Assembly: GCA_017590115.1 (NCBI GenBank)
Contig: JAGGNK010012892.1
Location: 2,272,351 to 2,336,350 of the forward strand
Direction: 5' to 3'
Length of the DNA: 64,000 nt
Source: Montifringilla adamsi
Lineage: Eukaryota; Chordata; Aves; Passeriformes; Passeridae
Positions 48,901 through 63,300 of this stretch are shown here, one piece after another. Each line of letters begins with the position of its first letter. Within the stretch, counting starts at the first letter, position 1. Position numbers and translations under genes: made by a program. Under the pieces are notes generated by a model. It saw only the letters and a list, made by a program, of their open reading frames with translations, was not told where the DNA came from and searched no databases.

Positions 48901-51010
48901 GTGTGTGGTTCTCATAGGTGAGGTGCAGTTTGCCCAGGCAAAGCCCTCGCAGGAATAGTGAATTTTGCTGTTTCCAATCCTGCACACTTCTCCCATTCCC
49001 ACGGAATCAAACAGAAACAGAGACAGAAGGGTTCACAGCTGCTTGGTATCCAGCCTGAAATGTGGAACAAGCCATTGTGCTCAGGTTAATGGGCTAAATA
49101 TTCATGACAAGAAAGCAGACCTAAGCAAGGCAAGCAGGCTGCCTTCATTAAGGAATCTAAAACATTTGTTTTTTTCTGACATACTTTTTAAAAGAAATTC
49201 AAGAGTTACAAGGAAACCACATCTAGATTAGTGCAAATGTGGTTGTCATGAAAATTAAGTTTAAAATATTAACAGCTTAACAGAACTCAGAAAACTAAAA
49301 CTTTTCATTAATTACTTGTTATAACTTTTTTCTCCATAGGAAAAAAAAAATTGTCTGCTTAACCATAGGGATTAGGTTAATTTTCCTAACATTTTACTGA
49401 AATAATCACTTTAATTGTCATTTTGCTTTAAGTTACATAATAACTACAGGCTCAGATCTATAGAACTCAGTAAGAATGAAGTCAGCAGGGTTCCAGGGAA
49501 ATGATCTCGGGATCTTTAGGTATTGCTATTTCTCAAGAAATTAGAAGAATAAGAAATACCATAGCAAACATTCAATTCAAAACTATAAATTGAAAAGCCT
49601 GCCTTTTTATTAGATCCAGTCAACACTAATTATTTCTAAAGTAAAATCTGAGTGGTACAAAGCAGCTTTTTTTTTTATCCTTTATTCATTTTCCAAATTC
49701 AACTTGACTATTCATTAATGAGATCACGCTGCAAAGAATGAAACATGAACCAAGCCATTGTGCAAGTTTACTAATCCTGTATTTACTTTTTGCCCACAAA
49801 AAGGTTAGGTTTTCATGTTCATAAAGGAAAATTAGTGTAAATGAAAGAAATATCTGTTTAAGGGAAGAAAAACTAGAGTAACAGAAATCTGGAAAAATGA
49901 ACAATTCAGAAATGCTGAAGTGTCCTCTTGGAAGGTTGTTACTGAGAGAGATTCAAAAAAAGGGACATTTCTGGGGCTATTTTCTGTAAAACAACAGTGA
50001 AATAGGGCTACAATGTGCATATTGCAGATCAGAGGGGTTGAAAGGTACTGGAAAATACCAGGCTAGTCCAAGTTTTTAGAGGGAAAAAGGTTATCACTGC
50101 TTCTTTAGACTAGGTAAAGTCTGCCTTGTGATACCAGGGGGTCTGCTGTCTAAATAGAGCACAAACATCCTCTGGGGAAAGGGGGCTGTGTGTGGGCACT
50201 GGCACTAGCAGAGATGAGAGGCAGCACCAGGTTTGTTGGGGCTGGTAAAGTCAAATTTATATTCCAGATATGGCACAGGGAGCACACTGCAAATATATTT
50301 GTCCCTTTTCTTGACACACTGATGGAGACAAAATCCATCTTAAAAGCCATTACTGGCGGCTCAGGTTTATGAATTTTATGGCTTTGAGGGTTACAAACCA
50401 AAAGGCAACAGCATCAGAAAAAAAACAATCAAAACCCAGGCTGATTTCCCATCCACCCTCATGCTCCCAATTCTAAGAGCAATAATATTTGTCATTTGAG
50501 ATTATGGGATTTAGAGAAATTTAACTCAAAGTTTGTTAACTCAAAGTGTTTCATTTGCTGAGTTTGGAAGTCACTTGTGCGTGGGGTAAAAACCAAACAA
50601 CCCTACAAACCAGCTGTGTTTGCATTTAAACAAACATTAATTGATTGGAGTAATGAGTAACCTCACAAAATGCTTTGGAAAGTTCACAGCATCCTTCAAA
50701 TGTTTGTAGACTATTAGAAATTAACTAATTTAATTTTTCATGTACTCTTTTGCTACAGCTGTATCTAGAAGCAAGAGGTGGAAGGCACACCACGCTTGTG
50801 TGTAATGGTTAGAAATAAAAGAAGTATGAGTTAAATACTCTGAAAGGTTTTCTTGGCAGTAAATCTACCTTCAGCCTCCAGTGTCCAGAGGACACAGCTC
50901 TGTTACACTTCTGCTCTTTAACAGAGGGGAAACACTGCAGCAGAAGCCTGGAAAGTGGGTCTGGGCTTGTTCTGTTCCTGCCCCTCCTGCAAATGCCCTG
51001 ACACATCCCA

Positions 51011-51098
51011 CAGGTGTGGGAGTGGGTGTTGGGATTTACAGGTAGGAGAGAGGATGTTGGGATTTACAGGTGTGAGAGAGGATGCTGGGATCTACAGC
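51011..51098. repeat. Short minisatellite, 28-bp unit, about three copies
   Basis: Units starting at 51027, 51055 and 51083 share TGTTGGGATTTACAGGT followed by GAGAGAGGA-like sequence. A more diverged partial copy precedes them. Confidence 0.85.
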
Positions 51099-53585
51099 AT
51101 GTTCTCTTCAGAGGCAATGGCCAGACCCGCCTGAGAGCTTAGGGAAGCTCTGCAGGGCTGGCCAGAGCCCCCAGAACCCTGGGAAGGAAACACAGCACCC
51201 GTCACTAATGCAGTACAGTCCCAGGGCTGTCCTCAACCAGGCAAAATGAAAAAATGGGAAGGTAGAACTCATTTTAGATACGTGTAGTACCCCTTCAAAG
51301 GAATTTGACATGTCAATGGTGTATTCCATAAAACAAGAAAGAATTTCGTTCTTTCTCAAGTATCACTCTTGTGCTGACAGATATTACTGCCTGGACAGAT
51401 TTTTCTAACCACTTGTTCCATTCAATTCTTTCAATGGTATCTATTGCTGCCCTCTGAAAGCAGCTGGTTACTTTGAAAGAGGAAACACAACTTTTGGGAC
51501 TATTTGGTTTTTAATTTATCTACTAAGACATTACTAGAAAACTGTCTGCTCTTTATTTACACTAAATTTCATACCTGTAATTAAGTTATATTCCTATAAT
51601 ACTTGAGCCAATTACTTCTGAGTTTTTTCTGCAGAAATAATAATTAATGTAAAATGATCCTTTGAGTACCCCATAAATACTATAGAGGGTGATGTTCCAT
51701 AGCAAAGAATGTATTTCCTTCAGTATTTTGCCCTGTCTTTAGTTTAAGCAATATCAACTCCCAGCTGGGAGGCAGCCATAGAAATCAGGAACTCTCTGCA
51801 ATGCATCAACATGCTCAGAAACCACTGAGCTGGTGGCAGCCAAGTCCAAAGCATGTACCTCATTAATTAATACCACATTTGTGGATTGTACACTGATGTG
51901 CTGAATAAGTTCCACTGCTATTCAGAAAATAAAGTGGGTAATCAGAACCAGATGATGTACACAGAAAATTTCTTATTTCCTTAGTTTAATTTTTCTAAAA
52001 CAATAGGGCAGACAGTACTACTTAAAAGGATAAAAAGAGGCAAACCTAATCAAAGTTAGCTTGCAATAATGGTAGTTCAGTGCACTAAATATCTGCCCCC
52101 AGATCAAGCCCTGACTGTGCCTACATAAAGCTGCATGTGCAGGGAAGGTAGAGCAGCAGAGCAAGGACACTGTTAATTAACCAAATCCAGTCAGAGAAAA
52201 TGTTCACTTTGCCAGACATGTTGTTCCTACAATACCAGATGCAGTTTTAGTGCATTGATTTTTACTAGTCCAAGTAAGATCTGGATTTTTCTCAGTCTCT
52301 CTGTGTTCAGAACTTCAATAGCACTGAAGTTACAAATTATGAGACTCAATGCATGAGTTCGAGCACAGAAAGTTAGTCTAATTCAATTTACTGGGACAAT
52401 TCAGATGCATTAGAAATTACTTACATACACATCTGCAAAAATCAGAGACTTCTAGATCCTTTCAGAGGGTAGGAGAGGAGACAGAAATTTCATGTCAACA
52501 AGGTAGGCACCACAGCTGCTCAACCAGCTTCTGGTTTTCCAACACCACATAAGGTGAAGGGGTTCCAAAAGATGAAGCAGATGCTGCTGGTGTATAAAAC
52601 CTGATGATATTCTTTATCTCCCCAAAGACCTGAGCTCCTAGATCTACCAAAAGAAAAGCTAATTGGACAGCAGTTCAGCTGCCTGTGCCTACAGCCACAT
52701 CCAAGACTACAAACAAATACTGCTGAAGCCCATGAGGTCAATCAGATGGAGAAGTTGGGCAGAGAGGACCCTTGTGCAGAGAAAATGTCTCAGCTGAACA
52801 AAGAGCGACTTGATCTTCCTTGGTTCATGCCTGTAGCACATAATAACAGCCCAAGGTAATCAGGCATGTAATTATATTTACACTTTATATTTGCTAAGGT
52901 TGCGTGGCTTAGAAGAATTTACAGCTTTGGAATACCAATGCATATCTCCAGATGCCTTCTTACATTTTCCATGATAAACATGCCCCTCTCTCTGCAAGCA
53001 TATGGGATGGAGCCTTTCTCAGAGTCATGGCAGGTATAGGTCACCTCATGTCCCTGGGCTGCACTGTCTCCAAGTTACACACACATTTCCCAACACAGCA
53101 GGAGCTGTTGTCTACTGCAGGCGCTCCTGACAAGGAGCTGAGGCTTGTAAAGGCAGGGAGGTTCAAACCTTTTAATTCTAAGAGAGAAATGATATCACAC
53201 ATCCACAAACCTGAAAGGGAGGCTGCCATCAAAAGGATGAGGACTCTTGCTCCATGGCATTGAAATAATGTATAGTTTGATATAAACTTTCTGCTTCCTT
53301 AGGGAAGTTGGCACAAGATGTCACTGCAATATTTCAGTGGTCAAGGAATTAATGAATCATAAATTATGAACAATTGGGAAAAAAAACCCAACTCCTTGAA
53401 AAGCCTTAGCCTGTGTTAGAGACTTACTAAAGACTTGTTTCCTGGGATTATTTGAGTAACTATCTGCATTACCACACAACTTAAGGATTCTCTGCTGGAG
53501 AATTAAGGATCATGTTAAGAAACTTGTTCTGTGTATCATATGGTTGAAAAGCTTTTAAACCTACAGCCTTTTAAAAAATATAAAG

Positions 53586-53616
53586 AAAAAAAAAAAAAAG
53601 AAAAAAAAAAAAAAAA
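53586..53616 (+). repeat. A-rich run (A14 G A16)
   Basis: Homopolymer A with one G. No associated element was recognised. Confidence 0.95.
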
Positions 53617-55089
53617 GCTGTTCTGTATGAATGTAAAGGATTAGGAAAATCTTCTACTGGGTTACAAAGACCTCTTACTGCATATCCAGCTGGAGGCACC
53701 AGTGCTTGAAAGAGCATCAGTGCCTCCAAGCACACTGGTGGTGTTCAAATACATAGGGTTTGCTTCCACTTCTGCAGAAACTAAAACAATCCCAATTAAT
53801 AATCAAAACCTTCCACAGTAGATAAAGAGTGGTAGATTCAAATTGTCATATAAAATGAGACAGTTTTGAGGCCATATATCCCAAAGACTAAAGCTAAAAT
53901 CATGATCCATAACTACTGAGAATGCTGATCTTGCATGGGACAACAATGTTGCTGTGGACAGTATACCAAAGCAGTTTCATTTAATCTTTTCCAGTTTTTA
54001 ATTTCTCACACATGGCTTTTAAATTCATATTTTGCCATGTGAAATACCTTGTCTTTTAGTAAATGAAAGCTAAACAACATGCCAAACTTTGCCTTAATTC
54101 TAAGAACATATTCTCCAGATCAAAATCATATGATTTCAGGGTCATTTTTATTCCTTAACCATTACTCGTGGTCATTGAACCAGTCACAGCTGCCAGCAGT
54201 ACCTAAAGTGGTGAGAAAGCTGATGCAGCACATAAGCTGTGGCTTGGATTGCTTAGAAAAGAGGATCTTTCATGCTTAGCAATCCTCACTTGTGCAGGGA
54301 AAGGACAGTTTGACAAACCACAAAAAGCAAAACAACTATTGAGTAATGTGCAGTCTTCGTTTTAGTGCTCCCCTGTCCCATTTTGACATGGATTTTTCTT
54401 CAGTTTTTCCATTAGTTTTCTTACCTCACTTATTTAATTATTTTGCTAAAGAATTAATCACAGCAGTTAAAGTAAGGGATGGTTCTGTTATTTCAGTGGA
54501 ATATACTCCCACAAAGGCCTCTGGAACCACAGAAAGGACCACAACAAGAAACACAGACAGCACTTAATGATTTACTTCCTACAAAGCACACCTTGTGCCA
54601 TGTGGCCTCATCCTGCAGGAGCAGGCTATAAAAGCAACTTTTGTCTAGGATAAAATCAACTTAAAAAAAAAATGTAAAATAAGTGACAGAAAGCATGAAG
54701 TGGGCATTTTACTGAGTGTTTTTTGTCTTCAATTTGTGATGTGTGGTAACTGTATGACTAAGAAAAAATATACTTTTTTAAATTTAAAAAAATGTATCTG
54801 TACCAAGGATCTTCTACCATGTTTGAATTCCAAAGATGAAAGACATTCAGAGATTAACAACATATACATGTCTCAAACTGCACTTGGCTAAATTAATCAC
54901 AAAAGTAGCTTGAGAGTGTCTGGGGCCAATACAAAACAGGAAAAGTATTTCCTTCCTCCAGCTCCCCAGAGCTGGCTTTCTTCATGGGACAACATGTATT
55001 TCATAGGGCTGGGTGTGGAAGCAGCTCTCCTGCCCTCAGCAACACCACGTAGCCATACTGACCCAAAACCCATTCTGAAAGAGAAAAGG

Positions 55090-55107
55090 AAAAAAAAAAA
55101 AAAAAAA
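55090..55107 (+). repeat. Poly(A) run, 18 bp
   Basis: Homopolymer A; open frames across it are artefacts. Confidence 0.95.
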
Positions 55108-56249
55108 GGCAGAGCATGCAAATTCATCCTGTCCACCAGTGAAGGAGAATAAGGGAATGATGATTTCCACTGGGCTCTAGTTGTTAGAAACAATTTAAAT
55201 GTTCAAATTTTTCTGTCCCTTACTGTGGAAATTAGCCCTCAGATAGAGCCACTGAGGAGTGACACCTGGGAGAACTGGACTGTGCAATGGGGTTAATGGA
55301 ATATTTGTTATTCCCCTTGCATTTGACTCCAGCAAGTGTTTTAGTCTGAAAGAGCAAGTCAGTCTGAAGGCAGGCAGAGATGTCTAAGGCAATTGAAGAC
55401 AGAAGGAAGCACAGTGTTTAAACTGGACTGCTTAGAGACTCCACTTTTATTTCTCTTCTCTAAACACCTCTCTTGGCCTGGAAAGAAATTGATCTTGCTA
55501 CAGAATCAAGAATCTGTAAGTACAAAAAGAAAACATGGAGGTTTAAAGTAAAACTATAAAATAGAAGTATTAACAGCACTGAGTTACAAAGAGGTAAATG
55601 CTAAAAAGAAATCTTCATTTGTTGGTCCTGACTGGGATTTTACCTGAGATGGAGGTTTGGGGCTGAGGAGAGAGAATTCCCTGTTCTGAGAGGAGCCTTT
55701 GCCCATCTCAGTCACACAAGCAGGAAGACAGATTATTTATCTGTGAGAGCTGATAGCCCTGATCTGCCTGTTACTGGTGTAACAGTGGCCTGGACAGCAA
55801 AACACTTCTGCTGCCTCAGCTCCTGACCACAAGGAGTATAGAAGAAAATTATTTTTGCCTTAGTTTTGTTCTTGGATATAATCAGGACCTAATTCCATTT
55901 AAAAAACCATCAAGTCTAAAGAGCCCTTTATAAAAGGCAAATGTAACACTGAAAACCAGCTGCACTCACCTGTTGTCCTAGGGAGGCAAACAGCTTCCTG
56001 AAAGGAGTACAGACACAAGGGCTCAAACGGGTGGTTTAGTGTAAATTCATTACAGAAATTTAATCTTTCCAGAAAGCAAAAACAGTCACTTCATATGAAT
56101 TTGGGATGGAGCATGAATTCCAAAAGCAAAATGTTCACAACCAGCCTTCTGCAAATAATGTGCAGAAACAGCAATTTCACAGACAGAACTAAGAGTCCCA
56201 CAGTACAGGAGGGCCACTGTCACCACAGTGACAAACTGTACACAGTTAC

Positions 56250-56295
56250 AGCAAGGGATCCCAGACAAGGCTTCCAGCTGTTCTATGATTCAATC
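56250..56295 (+). mobile_element. CR1-like 3' tail
   Basis: GGATCCCAGACAAGG, then CTTCCAGCTGTTCTATGATT and CAAT, resembles the terminal part of avian CR1 elements, which end in repeats of ATTCTATG. Only about 45 bp are recognisable and no target-site duplication was identified. Confidence 0.35.
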
Positions 56296-59200
56296 AGCAC
56301 AAATAAAATAATATTACAGTCCTCATTTTTTTACTAGTTAACACTGAACTATTCTTTTGAGGAAGAAGCAAATTATCTAACATGTGGATCAAAAACTTTG
56401 GGTTATCTACATTCAAGAGCTGTCTCTGTTGATAGTCTTACAGTAAAAATATTGATTTTTTTAGTATGAGTAATCCCATTTTTACTTTTAATTAATTTTC
56501 CAAGTATTCTAATTGTATCATAAGGGGAATGGCAAACAACCTGTTCAGACAGCAGTTTAGTCCATTAAATAAAAGACAACAGGCTTGTTTTTTTTTCAAA
56601 ACTGACTCATAGGAACAAAACAAGCAGCAAAAAGGGTCCTGAGAGGCAAAAGTAAAAAATGTAGGATTAGATCACCCAGACACTTCAACTGAAACACTTG
56701 GAGATACATCAGACCATAATCACACTGCAATTACACAGCAATTTAGGTGTAGAGATGACTGCTTTTACAATTCCCTGCAAAAGAAGAAGGAATTGGCAAT
56801 AATTCTTCTTCTGAAACAGCAAACCATCTTTTCTTTCTGGCAAGCAGCTGAATTATTAATGTTTGTAAAGTATGTCAAGATCTATCAATAGAAAGTGTAC
56901 CAGGAACAGAAAACGCATCACCACCCATGTGTTACAGAGACCTCCCTTAACTTCACTCCTTTGAAATCCAGCTTGAATTAACAGCTACATAAAACTTTGA
57001 TGTAAAGCAAATAATTGTTCTGCTTAAAATACAAGCTGGTTTTGTGCTTTGAAGATGTGTGGCAGTAAAGAGAGGGAAGTCACAAATGATTTCCATGGGA
57101 AACATATGACTCCACTGCACTCCTATCATTGCTCAGACATCTACTCCTGGGTCTTCTGATTACACTGTGAAAGGATGTGAAACCTCAGAAGTATTATTTC
57201 TTGTATATTTTTACATGTCATGAGCACAATGAATCTGCTTGCTCCCAGGGGCAAATCATAGAGCATGCTTATTGCTAGAATCAGAAAGATCAAAACCTGA
57301 GTTTAGTGCAATTAAAATAGACTATTTACAGCAAAGGTTTCCTTTCTGAAGGAACTTCCCTTCTAAAATATCAAATTTTTTTGCACTTGTAGAGTATATG
57401 CTTACACGAGGTTGCACCTTTATGCACAGTGCACTTACTGTGGTTTGGGTACTAAAGTGCAAAAGCTGATCAAGCATAACCCATTTCCCTCTGAACATGT
57501 AGGTCTTCACCAGAGAGAACCACCAGACTCACCTGAGAAACCCACATTCCCTGTTTGCAGAGGCACAGGTATTTTCAGGAGTAATAAAACAAAAAATTGC
57601 ATTTCTGATGCTGTAGTAAAACAAATTGAGTGAAAAATAACTTCCATACACCAAAAGGCAGAGAAAATGCCTAAATTTAGCAGATGACAGGTAAGAAAAT
57701 TTGTTCTTACAGCTCTGTAGGCAAACAGAATAGGATTTTACATACCTCACTTGATTTTTGTGCTGTTCTAGTTAATTTTACACCACTCACCTCTCAAAGT
57801 GTCCAAACATCTTTGCAACATCTTCTTGCTCAGAGCCTCTTGGCAATCCACAGCCATTCCACAGTTGCTGCCTGCCATCCCTGCCTTTCTGGCAAGCATC
57901 TGCATCATGTAAAAATTACTTTTGGCCCAAAATACCATTTCTACAAAATCAATTTTTAATCAAAATTTCATTTGAGAATCCCTTCTTATCCTAGAATCTG
58001 AAGTTACTTGAAACTAATATTATTCATATATTTATGACTCATTAAATATTGACCTTCCCTTTTAAGCTGGTCTGGTTTGGTGTTAATTTTTAAGGTTCTC
58101 TTAGGAAAAAAAGTGATTCCTCTGAAAGAGTGCAAACAAGAGGTAGGGGTTCATTCTAGACTACACGCAAGGTGAAAGAGTGCATTGGTTCTTTTCAAGG
58201 GCAAAAATAGAGATCATGTGAGGAATGTGCCAACTTTCCATAAATAGCCAATGGACAGCAGTTCAACTTCCTAATTGCATTTCTGTTTTTCCAAGGACAG
58301 GGGAAAGAGAAGGACTTCAAGGAAATGAAACTCTCCAAGTACAAGTATCAGCATAATTACGTTTGCAATATCTGAAAAACATGAGTTTTTCTTTCTAAGG
58401 ACAGAAAGAACATGTTCTAACAAGTGACCCTGAGGTAAAGGGCACCAGATGGATTTTCTGGTTCACTCAGAATTGATGTTTTGGAGTTGAAAGATCCTCA
58501 CATAAAAGGCACAGTAGACTCTCCTGATGCTGGATGGGCACTGGAGCAGGCTGTTCAGTGGCTAATGCAGACTTGCTATTCCCAACCTTGGAAAAAGCAG
58601 ATGAATCTGCTCTCCGGCACCATCTTCCTTATCAGTGGCTGCATGGAAGACATTTATTTCATGGCTGAAGCTCATTGTGTAAATTAAGCATTGACCTGGC
58701 ACACTGCAGATGTGTTTTACATTGCTGACCTCATAACCACATCTTTTCAATGTGCACAGAAATGTTTTAGTGGGCCCTGCATCTCTCTTTAAGGAAGTAT
58801 TTCCACTACTTTGTCAGTAAATTAGTATTCAAAGCCTAACAAAGTATAGTCAAGACCACTGATTTTCTTTCAAAATTAGCTTAAGCTTTTCCAGTCATAG
58901 TCACTAAGACAGGACTGAGCCTGTGTCACACTGTGTTTAGAGGTGCAGTGTGCTCTGAGACATTTCTTAACAAACCCCTTTAAAGTGCTACCTCTTATGT
59001 GGAAATTCAGGGGAGGAAAAAGCTCAAGCTTGGATATCAAGACAAAGATGTCCAGCAGGTCTGAATTTCAAAGTAACCTTTAAAGGTGGCTGACTCCCAG
59101 TTCATAGAGGGCCTTTGTATTCACTCTTTTTGAGGGCAGGACAGCTGAAATTTCTACCTTGGTAGTAGTTTTTAGGTAGAAGTTACCAGAATCCAACAAT

Positions 59201-60028
59201 TTTCTGTTGTTTTTCTGCAAAGGATGACGAAAAACAACAATTTGTTCTCAAAACATGAGAGCTTCTTTTACAGTATTGGTTATTACAGAAAATTTTTCTT
59301 GTGTCCACTCCTACACATCAGCCAGTGAACAGGACCCAGACTGTTTAGAAAACTTAGATTTTTCACTTGCAGTCTCTCAACTTAAATTGTGCGGTTTTCC
59401 TGGCTTTTGTTGAACTCAGGAAACAGAGCCAATAATGAGCACTGTTACAGGCAAAGGGAGAATTCATCATTTGATTTGGAGTGCCACAAGCTTAAATCAT
59501 TCTAGTGATTGAAAATAAACTTCTAGAAAAGAAACTTGAACTTGCAACAAATATTAAAATCCTAGCAAGCAGATTATAACTATTTTACCTCAAAGCAACA
59601 AATTGCTTCCTACTTAAGGTGATACTTTATTGTGTTCTGTAAGAGCAGTTTTGTGACATATGATAATAAGAATTCAGGTTTGTGATACTTAATGCAATTC
59701 AAAATATGTATTAGTGGTAATAAACCTGTCTGAGAATAGAAAGCACACATTTCCTGATCCTGTGAGAAGAACCTGTAATCTGCAGTCAGAAAAGTGGACT
59801 GTTACTCTGTGCTCAGCTGTAATTGTCATTCTGATAAAACTTTACCAGTAAGACACACAAGGTTTTAGTTCCTTCTCACACCTAAAGGTAATAGTCCATA
59901 CAGGGAATCTGTATAAAGTGCTTGATGCAATAGTTTAAAATGAAAGTTTACTTGAAAAAAATCAAGATTTAGGCCTCAAATCAATAGACTTACCACGTTT
60001 GCAGTGTTCAACCTTTAAGTTTATATAC

Positions 60029-60301
60029 TTCTAATTATAATAATAAACATTTTCAGAATCCAAAAATTAAGTCAAGTGGTAAAGGCAATATTTTTTTAAT
60101 CTTTGAAATGCTGGAAGATCATGTACAGATTTTTCCCCGTTCATTAAACACTGTTTAACGTGTTCCTTCTAATTCTAATAATAAACATTTTCAGAATCCA
60201 AAAATGAAGTCAAGTGGTAAAGGCAATATTTTTTAATCTTTGAAATGCTGGAAGATCATGTACAGATTTTTCCCCGTTCATTAAACACTGTTTAACGTGT
60301 T
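60029..60301. repeat. Two-copy tandem duplication, unit about 137 bp
   Basis: Copy one is 60029-60164 and copy two 60167-60301. They differ by about two substitutions and one T in a T-run, so the duplication is recent. A two-base spacer lies between them. Confidence 0.95.
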
Positions 60302-63300
60302 TACACCACATCCAAGTGAAGGGATTTCAGTGCTTACACCAAAGGGTGTTTGATTTTGCAGGCATCCAGAACCACTGGCATGTACAGTTTGAGTAACAGG
60401 ATGTTTCACACTGAAGAAAAAAGCTAAAGCAGGTAAAAGCAAGGCACATCTCCATCCAGAAGCACAGTGTGTGTTGGTAAGGGACTTTCTTACAAGGAGA
60501 TTAAAAAGGCTGTCACCACCTAGGAATTTCCTGAGCACCTTTGCTAAAAGAATCTGAAACCACTGCAAGATACTGTAAAATAATTACTTTTATCAGTGTT
60601 TCTGTATAATTGAAGGACCTGTTTGAAGTGTTTGAAGCTTCCAGACAAATTTCAATGCTTAAAGAATTTCTCAAGGAGCAAACACAGCAGTTTTGAGAGC
60701 ACAGTTGTAGTTTTTTTTCCCCCCATTAAAAAAAGATTTGGATACAATGTCAAATGTCCTCCATCAGCTTCTCAGAGCTAAAGCAGGGAGATGTTCAGCA
60801 CAGCTGTGGCAGAGCTCCAGCAGTGGTAGGAGGAAAGCTTTGTCCTGCCTGCCAAGAATGTCAGGCAGGAGATGGAGAGCAGCGAGCTGAACTTTGCCTT
60901 ACATAGTGGCTGACAAGGCCAGAGGTCTGCACTGCTTTCATATTTTCATTTGGCTTTACTTGCTTACAGAATTGCTAGCTCTGTGGGAAACCAGGGGGAA
61001 AAAAGCTTTCATTGTAAGTAACTAATTCATAAAGTGCTAAGCCTGTAGTCAGAGGTCAGCTTTCACTCTGGTACCCAGCTACTACAGAATTCTTTTAACA
61101 TACCTTCTCAAAAAGACTTCCCACACACACCACATATTGCCTGACAGGGTGGATTTATTCATCTCTTAACCTAAAGAGCCCTGATTTGTCAGAAACACAC
61201 AAGAGAAAACCTCACATGACATGTCCCATATTTGTATTTCACTGGTGAAGTTTTTTAATCTTGCTCATGAACAGCTAAGGGAACATGGGAGCCCCCAAAC
61301 CTTCAACAGCCATTTTCTTGTTACCTTTACTAAAGGACAACTTATGTATTCTTAGAAGAGTTTTATTTTGTTAAAAAATTTCTTGGTTTGTTGCTATTCT
61401 GGTGCCTTGATGTGACATAACACTCATTTTTTCCATTTCATTTTCATAAACCTTTTACCCCTCTAAAATACAAATGAGTGGGCTGGGGCTATTGCAGTAA
61501 GGAAGTTTTGGTGGGAATTTGGTTTAAATTACAGAACAGCTTCAAACAAAATACACAGATTTTCCTCTTCACTGTAGTATAGAGAAACAAGCAACTAAGT
61601 TGTCTGGGGTCTGACATTTCATAACATTTTAATGTTCTGCTTTGCAGAGTTACTCTTGATTAGAGATAACTTTGTATAAGGCTCAGTATTTTGTCTTTCC
61701 CAAAAATACATTTTGGAGCATGTGTTCTTTTGTTGTTAATTTTTGTTGGTTTTGCCAACATCTAAGTGCTTGAGACTGAGTAGACCCATGTGTTTGGGAT
61801 GTTTTTCACCTAGCCAAAAGTCTCTTTTCCCCCAGCTCAGTCACTGAATCAATGTCTTGTTCTGACTAATGGACACTTCACGTTAGTGCCAGATCATGGA
61901 CTGAAGCTGCAAAGGCATTTTGGTGCCTGACTCCCACGTGAACAACAGGAATCCCTCCCTCCACTGAGACCTGTGCTGATTATTTTTCACCTTTTCAGCG
62001 AGCACTGCACTATCAGGTCAGATTCTTTCCACCTCTCATTCCCAGCCCCTCCCTGCAGAGGAAATACCATGAAATGTTTTTCCACAGGAACATGTTTGAT
62101 TTCACAGATACTGGAAGTTGCCCACACAGGCTCTTTTCCTCTCCATGCCCCAAGGAATGGGGTGAACATGCCAAGGGGCATCAGATTGTTTTACCCTGTT
62201 GCCTGAAAACTGTGAAGGAACCAGGAAAGCTGAGTTATGGAACAAGCAGGCTTCTGTAGCAAGGAGGCCAAAGGGTTTTCCCACAGCGCAACACCAAATC
62301 AGGATTCTTCCCAGGGATGGTCCTTCACATGCGATGAGCCAGTGACCACTGAGATGGCAAAGTTAGTAAAACGAATATGGTTCAGAATTGACCCTGCCAT
62401 GGTTATATTTCGTGGATTTCAGCTATCTTTAATTCAAATTAAATGTCTAACAATAATTAAAGTTTGTTAAAGAGTGCCACAGATAATTCTATACAGCAGG
62501 AACACCTTTAGTTATCACTTTAGTATCCATTTGGCTGAGTTTTCTCACTATATTGTATAACCCAATGTTTTCCCATACTGACTAATGAGTGATGCATTAA
62601 TGGAATTACTATATAACCACAGATAAAGGAAGAAAGAAAAACCATTACTAAGAAACATGTGATACCATGAGTCTTAAAATACTCTTGAGATAGGTCTGAA
62701 CTACTTGCTGGCTAAGAAACTGCTGAATCATGCCCTCAGACTCATACCAAAAATAGCATTGCATTTGGCAAAGCACATACAAGCTATTAATGTTCCCTAT
62801 TGTTCCAACCTGCTGATTAGCTGCTAGTCACGAAGGATGATAAAGCATTCTCTTATCTTTTCTGTCTCCTTAAGAGAATAGCAAATATGTTTTCTCTTAC
62901 AGTAGTTCTCCCTTTCACAGTATCAGCTTTTAACAGAAAGCTCCCAAAACCTTTTCAAAGCATTCTGTGACCTCTCTGCATTTAACACACCTCAGAACAG
63001 GTGTGCCTTCTTACCTAGAATTGATGGGTAGCAGATGTCACTCATCTCCCAGCTGTGAGACTCCTCCCTGATGAGACTGATTTTCTCAGTACATGATCTG
63101 TAAGTTATTTCTTAGAACTAAGGGGAGAAAATAACATTTCTTGGTCATTTAAAGACTGCATTAATATGAGGAAAGTGATTCTCTCTGAGATCTAGGAAAA
63201 AGTGACTGCTTAATGCCCTTAATGAGGAGGGAAGGGTTTTAAAAAGTTGAGTTGAAAAGCTCCAGCTGGAGTTAATTATGTTCTCTAAGAGGCTTTGTAA

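Larger units (their letters stand above)
40063..60028. other. Downstream intergenic DNA, no gene recognised
   Basis: Non-coding AT-rich sequence with scattered low-complexity runs. I looked for SLC40A1 (ferroportin), the mammalian downstream neighbour expected on the minus strand, but found no long hydrophobic exon of that family. The longest frame (48430-48882, 150 codons) is T-rich and lacks any domain. Only the small repeats listed separately are supported. Confidence 0.65.
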
